DNA of 64,000 nucleotides from Pseudooceanicola antarcticus. GTDB taxonomy: Bacteria; Pseudomonadota; Alphaproteobacteria; Rhodobacterales; Rhodobacteraceae. Location: positions 62,001 through 126,000 of the forward strand of contig NZ_OBEA01000005.1 in assembly GCF_900215355.1 (NCBI RefSeq), in the 5' to 3' direction. The position numbers and the translations under genes are program-made. The notes beneath the pieces were generated by a model. That model saw nothing but the letters and a program-made list of their open reading frames with translations, had not been told where the DNA came from and did no database searches. Shown here piece after piece: positions 18,043 through 27,225 of the stretch. Positions within the stretch are counted from its first letter, which is position 1. Every line of letters begins with the position of its first letter.

Positions 18043-18783
18043 ATGCAACCGATGATCGTTCTCGAAGATGTCGACAAGTGGTACGGCAAGAACTTCCAGG
18101 TCCTCAAGTCCTGCTCGCTGACCGTCTCGCCCGGTGAGGTGGTGGTGATCTGCGGCCCCTCGGGCTCGGGCAAGTCGACGCTGATCAAATGCGTCAACGG
18201 GCTGGAGCCGGTCCAGGGCGGCCACATCTCCGTCAAGGACATGGAGGTGACCGGCCCCAGGACCAAGCTGCCCAAGCTGCGCTCTCATGTGGGAATGGTG
18301 TTCCAGCACTTCGACCTGTTCCCGCACATGACGGTGACGGAAAACATCTGCATCGGCCAGACCCGTGTTCTGGGCCGCACCCAGGCCGAGGCCGAAGCCA
18401 AGGCCGCAGCCCTGCTGGAGCGTGTCGGCATGTCCGACCATGCCCGCAAGTACCCGATCCAGCTGTCGGGCGGCCAGCAGCAGCGTATCGCCATCGCCCG
18501 CGCCCTTGCCATGGATCCAATCGCCATGCTCTTCGACGAGCCCACTTCGGCCCTTGATCCCGAGATGATCACCGAGGTTCTGGACGTCATGGTCGAGCTG
18601 GCCAAGGAAGGCATGACCATGATGGTCGTGACCCACGAGATGGGCTTTGCCCGCAAGGTCGCCGACCGCGTCGTCTTCATGGATGGCGGCGAGGTGGTCG
18701 AGGACACCCCCAAGGACGAGTTCTTTGCCTCCCCCAAGAGCCAGCGCGCCGTCGAATTCCTCTCGAAGATCCTGGACCACTGA
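18043..18783 (+). CDS. polar amino acid-type ABC transporter ATPase
   Basis: A 246-residue GlnQ/HisP-like nucleotide-binding protein. Walker A is GPSGSGKST, the Q loop VFQHFDLFPHMT, the signature LSGGQQQRIAIARAL, Walker B AMLFDEPTSALDPE, and the switch histidine is in VVTHEMGFA. It powers the importer whose other parts are encoded just upstream. The gene starts nine bases after the permease stop. Confidence 0.95.
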   Translation: MQPMIVLEDVDKWYGKNFQVLKSCSLTVSPGEVVVICGPSGSGKSTLIKCVNGLEPVQGGHISVKDMEVTGPRTKLPKLRSHVGMVFQHFDLFPHMTVTENICIGQTRVLGRTQAEAEAKAAALLERVGMSDHARKYPIQLSGGQQQRIAIARALAMDPIAMLFDEPTSALDPEMITEVLDVMVELAKEGMTMMVVTHEMGFARKVADRVVFMDGGEVVEDTPKDEFFASPKSQRAVEFLSKILDH

Positions 18784-18784
18784 C

Positions 18785-19936
18785 ATGATGCGTATCCTGA
18801 CAACCGGCGATGTCCGAATGGCCCCCGGCATCAGCGCCGAGGCCGGCGCGATCCTCGCCGACCTCGGTGCCAAGCGCCCGCTGGTGGTGGTAGACCCTGT
18901 CGTCCACAAGCTGGGTCTTGCGGACAAGATGCTGTCCGGGCTGGACGACGCGGGCATGGTGGCGCAGATCTTCTCGGCCTTCTCGCCCGATCCGACCGAT
19001 GCCGAAGCCATGGACGCGGTCCAGATCGCCCGCTCGGTCAACGCGGATTGCGTCGTGGGCATCGGTGGCGGCAGCGCCATGGATGTCGCCAAGGCCGTGG
19101 CCCTGCTCAGCGTCCAGACGGAGAGCCTCCGCGCGCTCTCGGTGCCCCGCATCGTGGACCTGCCCGCGCTGCCTGTCCTCTGCGTGCCGACCACCGCCGG
19201 CACAGGATCCGAGGTGACACGGGCGGCGGTGATCACTGACGCCACGACCCATGAAAAGCTGTTGCTGCTTGGGTCGTCGCTGCAACCGAAAGTGGCCCTT
19301 CTCGATGTCGATCTGACGCTGAGCTGCCCCCACCGGGTCACGGTAGACAGCGGTCTCGATGCGCTCTCCCATGCGCTGGAAGCGCTGGTCAATCGCAATG
19401 CCACCCCCTACTCCGACGGGCTGGCAACGCAGGCCATGCAGCTGATCGGCAAGAGCCTGGAAACCGCCGCCCGCGTCCCCGGAGATCATGCGGCGCGCTC
19501 CGACATGCTTCTGGGCGCCTGCCTTGCCGGCATGGCCGTTTCGCATACCTCGACCGCGCTGATCCACGGCATGAGCCGCCCCATCGGGGCTGCCTTCCAC
19601 GTGCCGCATGGCATGTCGAATGCGATGCTCATGCCACTGGTGACCGAGTGGTCCGCCGTCTCCGCCCCGCAGGCTTACGGCCGCGCGGCCAAGGCCATGG
19701 GCCTGGCCGAGGACCCGGCTGCGCTGATTGACGCGCTGAAAAGTCTGAACGCTCGCCTGGAAGTCCCGAGCCTGGAGTCCCTGGGGATTTCACAGGACGC
19801 CTTCAGATCCGCCATCCCCGAAATGGCTCGTCAGGCAGTCGCTTCCGGCACGCCAGACAACAATCTCCGCCGCGCCGATGAAGCGCAGATCTCCGATCTC
19901 TACCTCGCATTTCTCAAGAATGACGCGACCTCCTGA
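18785..19936 (+). CDS. iron-containing alcohol dehydrogenase
   Basis: A 383-residue group III (Fe-ADH) dehydrogenase. The NAD-binding motif GIGGGSAMDVAKAVALL and metal ligands in SGLDALSHALEAL, LIHGMSRPIG and VPHGMSNAMLMP are all visible. It starts one base after the ATPase stop; the ATG at 18788 is an equally good start. Members oxidise short alcohols, glycerol-like diols or 4-hydroxybutyrate, or reduce maleylacetate. With the operon's aldehyde dehydrogenase it would convert an alcohol to an acid. Confidence 0.93.
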   Translation: MMRILTTGDVRMAPGISAEAGAILADLGAKRPLVVVDPVVHKLGLADKMLSGLDDAGMVAQIFSAFSPDPTDAEAMDAVQIARSVNADCVVGIGGGSAMDVAKAVALLSVQTESLRALSVPRIVDLPALPVLCVPTTAGTGSEVTRAAVITDATTHEKLLLLGSSLQPKVALLDVDLTLSCPHRVTVDSGLDALSHALEALVNRNATPYSDGLATQAMQLIGKSLETAARVPGDHAARSDMLLGACLAGMAVSHTSTALIHGMSRPIGAAFHVPHGMSNAMLMPLVTEWSAVSAPQAYGRAAKAMGLAEDPAALIDALKSLNARLEVPSLESLGISQDAFRSAIPEMARQAVASGTPDNNLRRADEAQISDLYLAFLKNDATS

Positions 19937-20357
19937 CAAATGGTCCACGATCCGTCCCCACAGCACACCAACCGCCGTTACAAACCATCTGCCCCCCTGC
20001 CCGGCGACGCCTGCACGTTCAGTTCTCGGAGCACTGGCGAACCGGCGCGAAGCGAGCCAGAGCTCAACTGCTCGTCCGCTCCAACTAGCCCACAGCGACG
20101 CCTCTCCGGTGAAGGCGCCCGGAATGCTGTCTAGTCGAGGCTAGAAAGCCTCCTGCGCGAAGGAGCCTTTTGCTCCAATGGGCCCCGCGCGAAGACTGCG
20201 CTCCCCTCTCCGGTCAGGAGCCCTTTGATCTGATTTCCAGATCCCCTCTGGGCGCCTTGCCCCCCAAGGCCTGCAGCTGACGTCCACACTACGCGCAGCA
20301 CGGCGCCGACAACAGGGCCGCACCGAAGACCGCTCATGCGGCGCGCTCTCGGATTTC
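19937..20357. other. intergenic, possible island relic
   Basis: No gene seen. A hairpin near 20145 probably ends the catabolic operon. The rest is GC-rich but not coding-like and leads into the integrase remnant. Confidence 0.4.
20145..20171 (+). terminator. hairpin after the catabolic operon
   Basis: AAAGCCTCCT pairs with AGGAGCCTTT across a six-base loop with one mismatch, followed by T and GCTCC. It lies 208 bases after the alcohol dehydrogenase stop. The T tract is short, so strength is uncertain. Confidence 0.45.
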
Positions 20358-20633
20358 GTGATCAAGGAGGTCGTCCGCCAGGTGAAATCTGTCAGGACAG
20401 GGGTCGCCAACGCGGAAGAACGCTCAGGAATCGGGCATGTCCGCATGCGCGATTTGCGACATAGCACGGCGGTTATGTTGCTTTCCGCAGGAATTCCAAT
20501 CGAGAAGGTGGCACAAGTGCTTGGGCACTCTAATATCTCTGTCACCTACTCTGCATATGGTCGGTATCTGCCTGAACATTTGCAAGATGCGGTCATCGTG
20601 CTGGACTTTCCGTCCATCTCCGAGATGAAATAG
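20358..20633 (+). pseudogene. tyrosine recombinase (integrase) C-terminal remnant
   Basis: The 91 residues contain the late catalytic motifs of phage/island integrases: MRDLRHSTAV (Arg-His box), VLGHSNISVTY and a candidate nucleophile tyrosine in SAYGRYLPEHL. A full integrase has 300-400 residues, and the N-terminal and core regions are missing with no remnant readable upstream. It lies 73 bases from the 3' end of tRNA-Val, a classic attachment position, so it is most likely the scar of an integrated element. The frame is intact to its stop, and a start at 20358 is only nominal. Confidence 0.8.
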
Positions 20634-20706
20634 GTTCACAGAACCACGGCACACTTCGCAGAATGAGCCAAGAGGCGCAGTAAAAGTTGAAAATAAACGG
20701 AAAAGT

Positions 20707-20782
<76 letters not shown>

Positions 20783-20830
20783 GACGGACGCCCGATTACC
20801 CCAAGCCGCATGGCGGGCGCAAGAGGTGAC

Positions 20831-21607
20831 ATGACAAAACCGCCTTTCATGGTCTTTAGCGATCTCGATGGCACCCTGTTGGATCACGAGAGCTACTCCT
20901 ACGCCGCCGCCCTGCCCGCCCTGGCGCAGCTCAGGGCGCGCAATGTGCCGGTGGTGCTGGCCTCCTCGAAAACCGGGCCCGAGATCTATGCCCTGCGCGA
21001 AGAGTTGAGGCTCTCGGCCTCGCCGGCCATCGTCGAGAACGGCGCGGGCCTGCTGATGCCGCGCGAGGTGCCCCCCGAGCAGGGCGAGACCTACCTGCGA
21101 CTGCGCCAGGCCCTGGACAAGATCGACCCGGAGCTGCGCCGCCATTTCCGGGGATTCGGCGACCTAGGCCCCGAGGGGGTCAGCGCCGATGCCGGCCTGC
21201 CGCCCGAGAAGGCCCGGATGGCCTGCCAGCGCGCCTATTCCGAGCCGGGTCTCTGGGATGGCGATGGCGAGCAGAAGCGCCTCTTCCTGGCCCAGCTTTC
21301 GGACCTGGGGATCGTCGGTCGCCGCGGCGGCCGCTACCTGACGCTCTCGTTCGGTGGCACCAAGGCCGATCGCATGGACGAGGCGGCGGCGCTTTACGAC
21401 CACCCTCCCAAGATCGCCCTTGGCGATGCGCCCAATGACCGCGAGATGCTGGAGCATGCCGATATCGGGGTGATCATCGCCAACCCCCACGGTGCCCCCC
21501 TGCCCGAGCTGCGCGGCGAACGCCAGGGTGCCATCCTGCGCAGCGAGAAGGTCGGCCCGGCGGGCTGGAATGAGATGATGCTGAAGCTCGCATCCCGATT
21601 GTCCTGA
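20831..21607 (+). CDS. HAD-IIB phosphatase, glucosyl/mannosyl-3-phosphoglycerate phosphatase type
   Basis: A 258-residue HAD phosphatase. Motif I is FSDLDGTLLD (D11, D13), motif II VVLASSKT, the lysine is in SFGGTKADRMDE and motif III is ALGDAPNDREML. SSKT with the following EI is typical of mannosyl-3-phosphoglycerate phosphatase relatives. With the glucosyl-3-phosphoglycerate synthase homologue 27 bases downstream it most likely makes glucosylglycerate from its phosphate. The ATG at 20831 is preferred over one seven codons earlier because it matches the family start. Confidence 0.85.
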   Translation: MTKPPFMVFSDLDGTLLDHESYSYAAALPALAQLRARNVPVVLASSKTGPEIYALREELRLSASPAIVENGAGLLMPREVPPEQGETYLRLRQALDKIDPELRRHFRGFGDLGPEGVSADAGLPPEKARMACQRAYSEPGLWDGDGEQKRLFLAQLSDLGIVGRRGGRYLTLSFGGTKADRMDEAAALYDHPPKIALGDAPNDREMLEHADIGVIIANPHGAPLPELRGERQGAILRSEKVGPAGWNEMMLKLASRLS

Positions 21608-21634
21608 TTTTCCTGATTTCCAAGGGAGGCCGCC

Positions 21635-22855
21635 ATGGCTGACTTTCACCAGAACGGCAATATTGCCACGATCCACAACCTGCGCACCCGCAGCTCGGAG
21701 GACATCACCCGCGAACTGACCTCCTACGGGGCCAGCCGCAAGATCTCGCTTGTGCTGCCCTCGCTCTATTCCGAGCTCGAGGGGGATGCGCTGCCCAATA
21801 TCCTGGAAGAGCTTAAGCAGGTGCCCTATCTGCATCGCATCGTCATCGGCCTCGACCAGGCGACGGAAGAGCAATACCGCCATGCGCGCGAGTTCTTCTC
21901 GGTGCTGCCGCAGAACCACGTGGTGATCTGGAATTCCTCGCCGCGGATGACCGCGATCCAGGACCGGCTCGAGAAACTGGGCCTGGGCCCGATCGAGAAC
22001 GGCAAGGGCAAGAACGTCTGGTCCTGCTTCGGCTTCCTGATCGCCTGCGCCGACAGCTCGGTGGTGGCGATCCACGATTGCGATATCGTCACCTACAACC
22101 GAGACCTCCTCAACCGGCTGGTCTACCCGGTGGCCAATCCCTCGTTCCCCTACCAGATTTCAAAGGGCTATTACGCCCGCGTCGGTGACAACAAGATCAA
22201 CGGACGGGTCAGCCGGATGCTGGTCTCTCCGATCCTGATCGCGCTGAAGCGCACCATCGGGGACCGCGACTACCTCGACTACCTGCGCGCCTTCCGCTAC
22301 CCGCTCTCGGGAGAGATGGCCATGCGCACCAGCGTGCTGCCCGACCTGCGCATCCCCTCGGACTGGGGCCTCGAGATCGGGGTGCTTTCAGAGGCCTGGC
22401 GCAACCTGGCGCCGAAGTCGGTCTGCCAGGTCGAGGTGGCGGACAACTACGATCACAAGCACCAGGATCTCTCGGCAGAGGACAAGACCAAGGGCCTGTC
22501 GCGCATGTCCATCGACATCTGCAAGGCGATGTACCGCAAGCTCGCCGCCGACGGCACGGTCTTCTCGGAAGAGATCTTCCGCACGCTGAAGGCCACCTAC
22601 TATCGCTCGGCGCTGGATCTGCTGGATTGCTACTACGATGACGCCAAGGCCAATGGCCTTCAGATCGACCGGCACGCCGAGGAATACGCGGTGGAGCTCT
22701 TCGCCAACAACATCATGGAAGCCGGGCATATCTTCCTCGACAAGCCCTCGGAGACGCCCTTCATCCCCACCTGGAACCGCGTCCATGCGGCGGACCCGGA
22801 CCTGATGTCGGACATGCTGAAGGGCGTGGCCGAGGATCTGGAAGAGTTCAGGTAA
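21635..22855 (+). CDS. glucosyl-3-phosphoglycerate synthase-like GT81 glycosyltransferase
   Basis: A 406-residue retaining glycosyltransferase of GT-A fold. It shows SLVLPSLYSE near the start, the metal-binding DCD in VVAIHDCDIVTYN, and later SGEMAMRTSVL and WGLEIGVLSEAW, all features of GpgS-type enzymes. It would transfer glucose from a nucleotide sugar to 3-phosphoglycerate, the first step in synthesis of the compatible solute glucosylglycerate. GGGAGG precedes the ATG. Mannosyl transfer is the alternative. Confidence 0.85.
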   Translation: MADFHQNGNIATIHNLRTRSSEDITRELTSYGASRKISLVLPSLYSELEGDALPNILEELKQVPYLHRIVIGLDQATEEQYRHAREFFSVLPQNHVVIWNSSPRMTAIQDRLEKLGLGPIENGKGKNVWSCFGFLIACADSSVVAIHDCDIVTYNRDLLNRLVYPVANPSFPYQISKGYYARVGDNKINGRVSRMLVSPILIALKRTIGDRDYLDYLRAFRYPLSGEMAMRTSVLPDLRIPSDWGLEIGVLSEAWRNLAPKSVCQVEVADNYDHKHQDLSAEDKTKGLSRMSIDICKAMYRKLAADGTVFSEEIFRTLKATYYRSALDLLDCYYDDAKANGLQIDRHAEEYAVELFANNIMEAGHIFLDKPSETPFIPTWNRVHAADPDLMSDMLKGVAEDLEEFR

Positions 22856-23166
22856 GAGAGAACGGGATGGGGCTCCGCCCCCGTCGCCGGACGGCGACAT
22901 GAAACAAGGGACAGGGGGCTCCGCCCCCGCCTCCTTCGGAGACTCCCCCGGAGTATTTCCAACCTGGTGATGATGCGGGACGGTGCATCTTGTTCGACGG
23001 ACTTTGGCCCTTGAGAGCGTGCAAGCTCCCAATCCGGAAGTAGGCCGCTCTATTGGGCGAGACCTGCATCATCACCAGGCTGAAAATACTCCTGCCGGAG
23101 GCAGCCCGTCGCGGGGGGCCGCGCCGCAGGCGGGGTCACACGGGACGGGCTTCGCCCCTCTACGTG
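22856..23166. repeat. intergenic inverted-repeat element
   Basis: Between two convergent genes lie long imperfect inverted arms. The left (22943-22976) contains GGAGTATTTCCAACCTGG followed by TGATGATGC; the right (23066-23100) contains GCATCATCACCAGGCTG followed by AAAATACTCC. GC-rich GGGGCTCCGCCCCC-type hairpins flank them on the outside. It looks like the palindromic intergenic elements scattered through Rhodobacteraceae genomes and may also act as a bidirectional terminator. Confidence 0.65.
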
Positions 23167-24915
23167 CTACCCGCGGTTGGTGATCCAGCGGCACTGGTAG
23201 GGCGCAAAGGGAATGGGGCCGCCACCGGGCGAGATCGCCTCTTCCGACAGGATATCCACCCAGTCCTCGCCCTCGATCAGGTTGATCGACATGGGGTCGA
23301 TCTCCAGCGCGTCAGCCGAGACATTGTGCAGGGCAAAGATCGACTGGTCGCGGTCCAGGCTCTGACGCCAGACGCCGAAGACACGGTGGTCCAGCTGCAG
23401 GGTGAACTGCGTCGCATTGGGATGGAAACCGCGCTGGCGGCGGCGGATGCCGATGCGGCGGCGCATTTCCTCCAGCACCTGGTGCTGGGTGGTCGCGGGA
23501 TCTTCCAGCTTCTCGCGCAGGGTCTCGTAATCCCAGCGGTGACGGTTGATCGCCCGGTTGTGGCCGGACTTCTCGACGCCCTCCTGGTCGTTGGGCGTGG
23601 CCAGCAGCGAGTGGATGTAGAAGGCCGGGATGCCCTCCAGCGCCATGACCAGCGTCTGGGAGGCGAGAAAGCGCTGCACCTGGTGTTCATCTTCTCCGGC
23701 GAAGGTGCCCTTCATAGCCTCGAACCAGGTGATGTTCAGCTCATAGGGAGCTTCCCCGCCACCGGGCAGCGCGCGCATGGACACCCGGCCGCCGAAGTCC
23801 TTCATCTTCTGCACCACCTGCCCCTGGTCCTCGGCCGAAAGGATGCCCTCGGCCGGGCGCATGCCGATGCCGTCGTGGGAGGCGGTGAAGTTCAGGTAGG
23901 CGCAGCCCAGTTGCGCCGGCGGCATCGAGCCCTGCCAGCGGATCAGGTTCTTCGCCGTCCCCGACAGCATCGCATGCAGCACCAGCGGCGGCAGCGAGAA
24001 ATTGTAGACCGCATGGGCCTCGTTGCGGTTGCCGAAGTAGCTGAGGTTCTCCTGGTTCGGGACATTGGTCTCGGTCAGCAGGATGATCGGCTCGGAGGCG
24101 TAATCGGCGAAGAGCCGCATAAGCCGCACGATGGCATGGGTCTGCGGCATGTGGATCGAGCGGGTGCCGATCTCCTTCCAGATGAAGGCCACCGCATCGA
24201 GGCGGATGATCCGCACCCCGTTGTCCACGTGCAGCCGCATCACGCGCAGGAACTCCTTCAGCACGTCGGGGTTGCGGAAGTCCAGGTCCACCTGGTCGTG
24301 GCTGAAGGTACACCAGACATGGCGCGGCCCGCGCGAGGTATTCACCTCGCGCAGCAGCGGATGGGTGCGCGGGCGCACCACGTCCGAGAGGTCATCCTCG
24401 GGGGAGGCCTCGAAGAAGAACTTGTCGTAGGGCTCATGCCCCTGCCGGTAGGCGTTGAACCAGGCCGAGGAGCTGGAGACATGGTTCAGCACCAGGTCCG
24501 ACATCAGCAGGAATTCCGAGCCGATGCGCTGGATGTCCGACCAGTCGCCGAGCGTCGGGTTCACGGCGCGGTAGTCGGTCACCGCGAAACCGTCATCCGA
24601 GGTCCAGGGGAAGAAGGGCAGGATATGCACCCCGTTGACCACGCCCGCCAGGTGGTTGTGCAGGAAGTGGCGCAGCAGATCGAGCGGCTTGTGCTGCCCG
24701 TCGACGATGGAATTGCCGTAGGTGATGACCAGCGCATCGCGCTCCGACCACTGCCGGTTGCCGGGCACCCTGCCACGCCGGCGCCGCGTGCTGCCTTCCG
24801 GCCAGAAGGCCTGGGCCAGCGCTTTCGCCTCGGCTGAAATGTCGTGATCCGGATAGATCTGGCGCACCAGCGCTTCCAGCTTGTGCCAGAAGGTCGAGGC
24901 AGATTCGTCTGTCAT
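23167..24915 (-). CDS. GH13_18 glycoside phosphorylase (glucosylglycerate phosphorylase-like)
   Basis: A 582-residue (beta/alpha)8 enzyme of the sucrose phosphorylase subfamily. Catalytic residues are visible as D240 in VRIIRLDAVAF, E282 in LLTETNVP and D348 in FTASHDGIGMRP. The N-terminal region has ALVITYGNSIVDG and HILPFFPWTSDDGF. GH13_18 includes sucrose, sucrose-6-phosphate, glucosylglycerol and glucosylglycerate phosphorylases. The neighbouring GpgS/GpgP-like genes favour glucosylglycerate as substrate, giving glucose 1-phosphate and glycerate. It converges on the synthesis genes. Confidence 0.85.
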   Translation of the reverse strand: MTDESASTFWHKLEALVRQIYPDHDISAEAKALAQAFWPEGSTRRRRGRVPGNRQWSERDALVITYGNSIVDGQHKPLDLLRHFLHNHLAGVVNGVHILPFFPWTSDDGFAVTDYRAVNPTLGDWSDIQRIGSEFLLMSDLVLNHVSSSSAWFNAYRQGHEPYDKFFFEASPEDDLSDVVRPRTHPLLREVNTSRGPRHVWCTFSHDQVDLDFRNPDVLKEFLRVMRLHVDNGVRIIRLDAVAFIWKEIGTRSIHMPQTHAIVRLMRLFADYASEPIILLTETNVPNQENLSYFGNRNEAHAVYNFSLPPLVLHAMLSGTAKNLIRWQGSMPPAQLGCAYLNFTASHDGIGMRPAEGILSAEDQGQVVQKMKDFGGRVSMRALPGGGEAPYELNITWFEAMKGTFAGEDEHQVQRFLASQTLVMALEGIPAFYIHSLLATPNDQEGVEKSGHNRAINRHRWDYETLREKLEDPATTQHQVLEEMRRRIGIRRRQRGFHPNATQFTLQLDHRVFGVWRQSLDRDQSIFALHNVSADALEIDPMSINLIEGEDWVDILSEEAISPGGGPIPFAPYQCRWITNRG

Positions 24916-25520
24916 GAGGGCAAGGCTCCGTGTGACGCTCCTTTGATCTCACAGATTGGGGCTCGAGTTTCAAGCGCCCTGCGCGCCTCTCGCGCCGCAA
25001 GTTGCCGTATGGGAAGGGAAATTGGCTTCTTCCTGTGCTGCGGCCTGCGATTCCGTCGCCAGCGCCGTCTCTTCTGCACGTCCCGGTTGCGCCACGACGC
25101 AGGCATATCCGCCTCCCAGGGCATCACCCTTTCGGCCCGTGGCCCGGTGGCGACTAACCCGCCCATCTTGCGGCCAGGCGTCCCCCATAGAGGTTTGACA
25201 GGGATCGGGCCGCGCCGCCTGATATCCGAAATTCTCGGTTGTTTCTCCGGCTCTTGCCCAGGGGCCGGCGCGAAGAGCGGAGCCCACCTCTCGATCCGAA
25301 TCGGGGGTCACCTGACTGCACCGGCGCATTCCGCCGCTTCGACCCGCGGGCAGCGAGGCCATTCCGCCGGACCAGACGCGCGTTGAAGAGGTGCCGCGAT
25401 GTTGGCCATTTTTCAGACCTTCCGGCGTGGCATCCTGGCCGCCCGCCTTGCCCTGATCCTCACTCGCCTCTCGATCGTTAGCGCTGCCCGAAACCACCAG
25501 CGTCGATGAGCAGGCGGGGC
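24916..25520. other. intergenic, no gene supported
   Basis: About 600 bases between the phosphorylase start and the Hsp70-like stop. A 36-codon frame (25399-25509) starts MLAIFQTFRRG but lacks a ribosome-binding site. The part next to the phosphorylase should carry its promoter. No RNA gene or repeat seen. Confidence 0.45.
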
Positions 25521-26759
25521 TCAGGCGGTGGCCAGCGCCAGCCCGTCGACGATGGCGGTGAAGGCAGCCGAGCGGCGCAGGGTCGCGCCGGGACAGATCG
25601 CTTGCGCCTCTTCCTGCACCAGCGCCATCAGGCTCGAGCCCCCGACCAGGATCACCGAAGAGACCTGCTGCGGCATCACCCCGGCCTGCATCAGCGTGGC
25701 ATAGATCGCCCCCTTCAGCGCCTCGCGCGCCTCCGAGAGCGCGGCATTGACCGATCCGGAGGTGGTGCGCGCGCTCAACCCCTTCTCGATCGTGCCCATC
25801 TCGATCTGACCCGCCCCCGAGGCGGAATTCGCCCCGATCTTGCCGGCCTCGACCGCGAAGGCCAGCTCGTGGCCCAGCTGGTCCTCGATCACGGTGGCCA
25901 GACGCTCCATCGGGCGTTTCTCGACCGCATGGGCCAGCATGTCGGCCACGGCCCGCTGGGTCTCGCCGGAATAGAGGAAGGGGATCTTGGCCCAGGTCGA
26001 GAGCTCGACATAGAGGGGTTTCGGCACCGGCAGCAGGCCCTCGCCGAAGCTGCGGCGCAGCTCTCCGCCCAGGCCGAGCAGCGGCATGGCATGGGTCATC
26101 GAGACCGCGTGGTCGAAGTCGGTGCCACCCAGCCGGATGCCGTGGCTGCCCAGGATCTCGATGCCGTTGCCCCTGGCCTTGAAGAGGGTGAAATCCGAGG
26201 TACCGCCGCCGATGTCAACGATCAGGCCCATCTCACCCGGATGGCCGTCGCCGAGGCTGGCCAGCGCTGCCGCCTCGGGCTCGAACATGAAGCTGATCTC
26301 GGTAAAGCCCGCCGCCTCGTAGCAGCCGCGCAGGTCGGCCTCGGCGCGGGCGTCGCGCTCGGGATCGGCGGTGTGAAAATGGACGGGCCGTCCCGACAGC
26401 ACGGCGGTGTAACTCTGCCCGGTCTCGTCCTCGGCGCGCTTCTTCACCGCCAGGAGGAAATCGGTGACGATCTCGGCCAGGGTGCGGCGCTTGCCGCCGA
26501 CCAGGCGTTTTTCATGAAAGAGCCCGGTGCCCAGCACCGATTTCAGCGCCCGCATGTAGCGCCCCTCTTCGCCCTCGATCAGCGCCTCGGCGGCGGCGGA
26601 TCCGATCTGCATCGCGCCCCCGTCCGAGGGGAAGAAGACCGCCGTCGGCAGGGTCTCTTCGCCCGCCTCCACGGCGATGCGGCGCAGAGTTCCGCCCTCC
26701 AGAACGGCGGCGGCAGAGTTGGAAGTGCCGAAGTCGAGGGCAAGCACGGGACGGGTCAT
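25521..26759 (-). CDS. Hsp70-family protein, YegD-like
   Basis: A 412-residue protein with the actin-like ATPase domain of Hsp70 and no substrate-binding domain of usual length. Phosphate-binding loops are LALDFGTSNSAAAV at the N terminus, LIVDIGGGTSDFTLF in the middle and SSVILVGGSSLMALV near the C terminus. YegD-type proteins are putative chaperones of unknown client. It lies 70 bases after the CBS-domain gene on the same strand and may be the last gene of the nqr transcript. Confidence 0.9.
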   Translation of the reverse strand: MTRPVLALDFGTSNSAAAVLEGGTLRRIAVEAGEETLPTAVFFPSDGGAMQIGSAAAEALIEGEEGRYMRALKSVLGTGLFHEKRLVGGKRRTLAEIVTDFLLAVKKRAEDETGQSYTAVLSGRPVHFHTADPERDARAEADLRGCYEAAGFTEISFMFEPEAAALASLGDGHPGEMGLIVDIGGGTSDFTLFKARGNGIEILGSHGIRLGGTDFDHAVSMTHAMPLLGLGGELRRSFGEGLLPVPKPLYVELSTWAKIPFLYSGETQRAVADMLAHAVEKRPMERLATVIEDQLGHELAFAVEAGKIGANSASGAGQIEMGTIEKGLSARTTSGSVNAALSEAREALKGAIYATLMQAGVMPQQVSSVILVGGSSLMALVQEEAQAICPGATLRRSAAFTAIVDGLALATA

Positions 26760-26829
26760 GAGGGGGCTCCTGCGGCAGAGAGCTTGCCGGGCTAGAGCAT
26801 GGGCGTCAGCCCTGCAAGGGCTAAACGCC

Positions 26830-27225
26830 CTAGCCCATGTCCAGCAGCGCCGAAAGCACGTCCGAGCGCCGCAGCATGCCGACGAGCTGCCCGGCCTCGA
26901 GCACCGGGAAGATACGATGCGGATGGGCCATGAAGGCCTCGGCGGCGGTGATCAGGTCGTCGTCCGCCTGCAGGCAGACCGGATCGGGGGTCATGCTGTC
27001 GGCAACGACGCCCTTCCATTCCTGGTAGTAGCTGGCCTGCAAGGCCGGGCGGAAGCAGTCCTTCTGGCTGAGCAGCCCCACCAACTGGCCAGAGCTGTCC
27101 ACCACCGGCGCAGCGGCGGCTCGGGCCTCGGCCAGGCGCGCGGCGGCACGGCGCATCGGGGTTTCGGGTGCCAGCTGCACGTAGTCCTTCAGCATGATCA
27201 GGCGCACGCGGGCCTCGGTGCTCAT
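26830..27225 (-). CDS. CBS-domain protein (two CBS motifs)
   Basis: A 131-residue protein made almost entirely of a CBS pair (about residues 15-60 and 80-128; SGQLVGLLSQKDCFRPAL and AGQLVGMLRRSDVLSALL). Such pairs bind adenine nucleotides and regulate attached or partner proteins. The ATG overlaps the NqrM stop as ATGA, so it is translated with the Nqr set and may sense ATP/AMP or NAD(H) for it. This role is inference. Confidence 0.88.
   Translation of the reverse strand: MSTEARVRLIMLKDYVQLAPETPMRRAAARLAEARAAAAPVVDSSGQLVGLLSQKDCFRPALQASYYQEWKGVVADSMTPDPVCLQADDDLITAAEAFMAHPHRIFPVLEAGQLVGMLRRSDVLSALLDMG

Noticed and set aside
25399-25509. A 36-codon frame before the Hsp70-like gene
   Set aside because: No ribosome-binding site and no recognisable feature other than a weakly hydrophobic middle.
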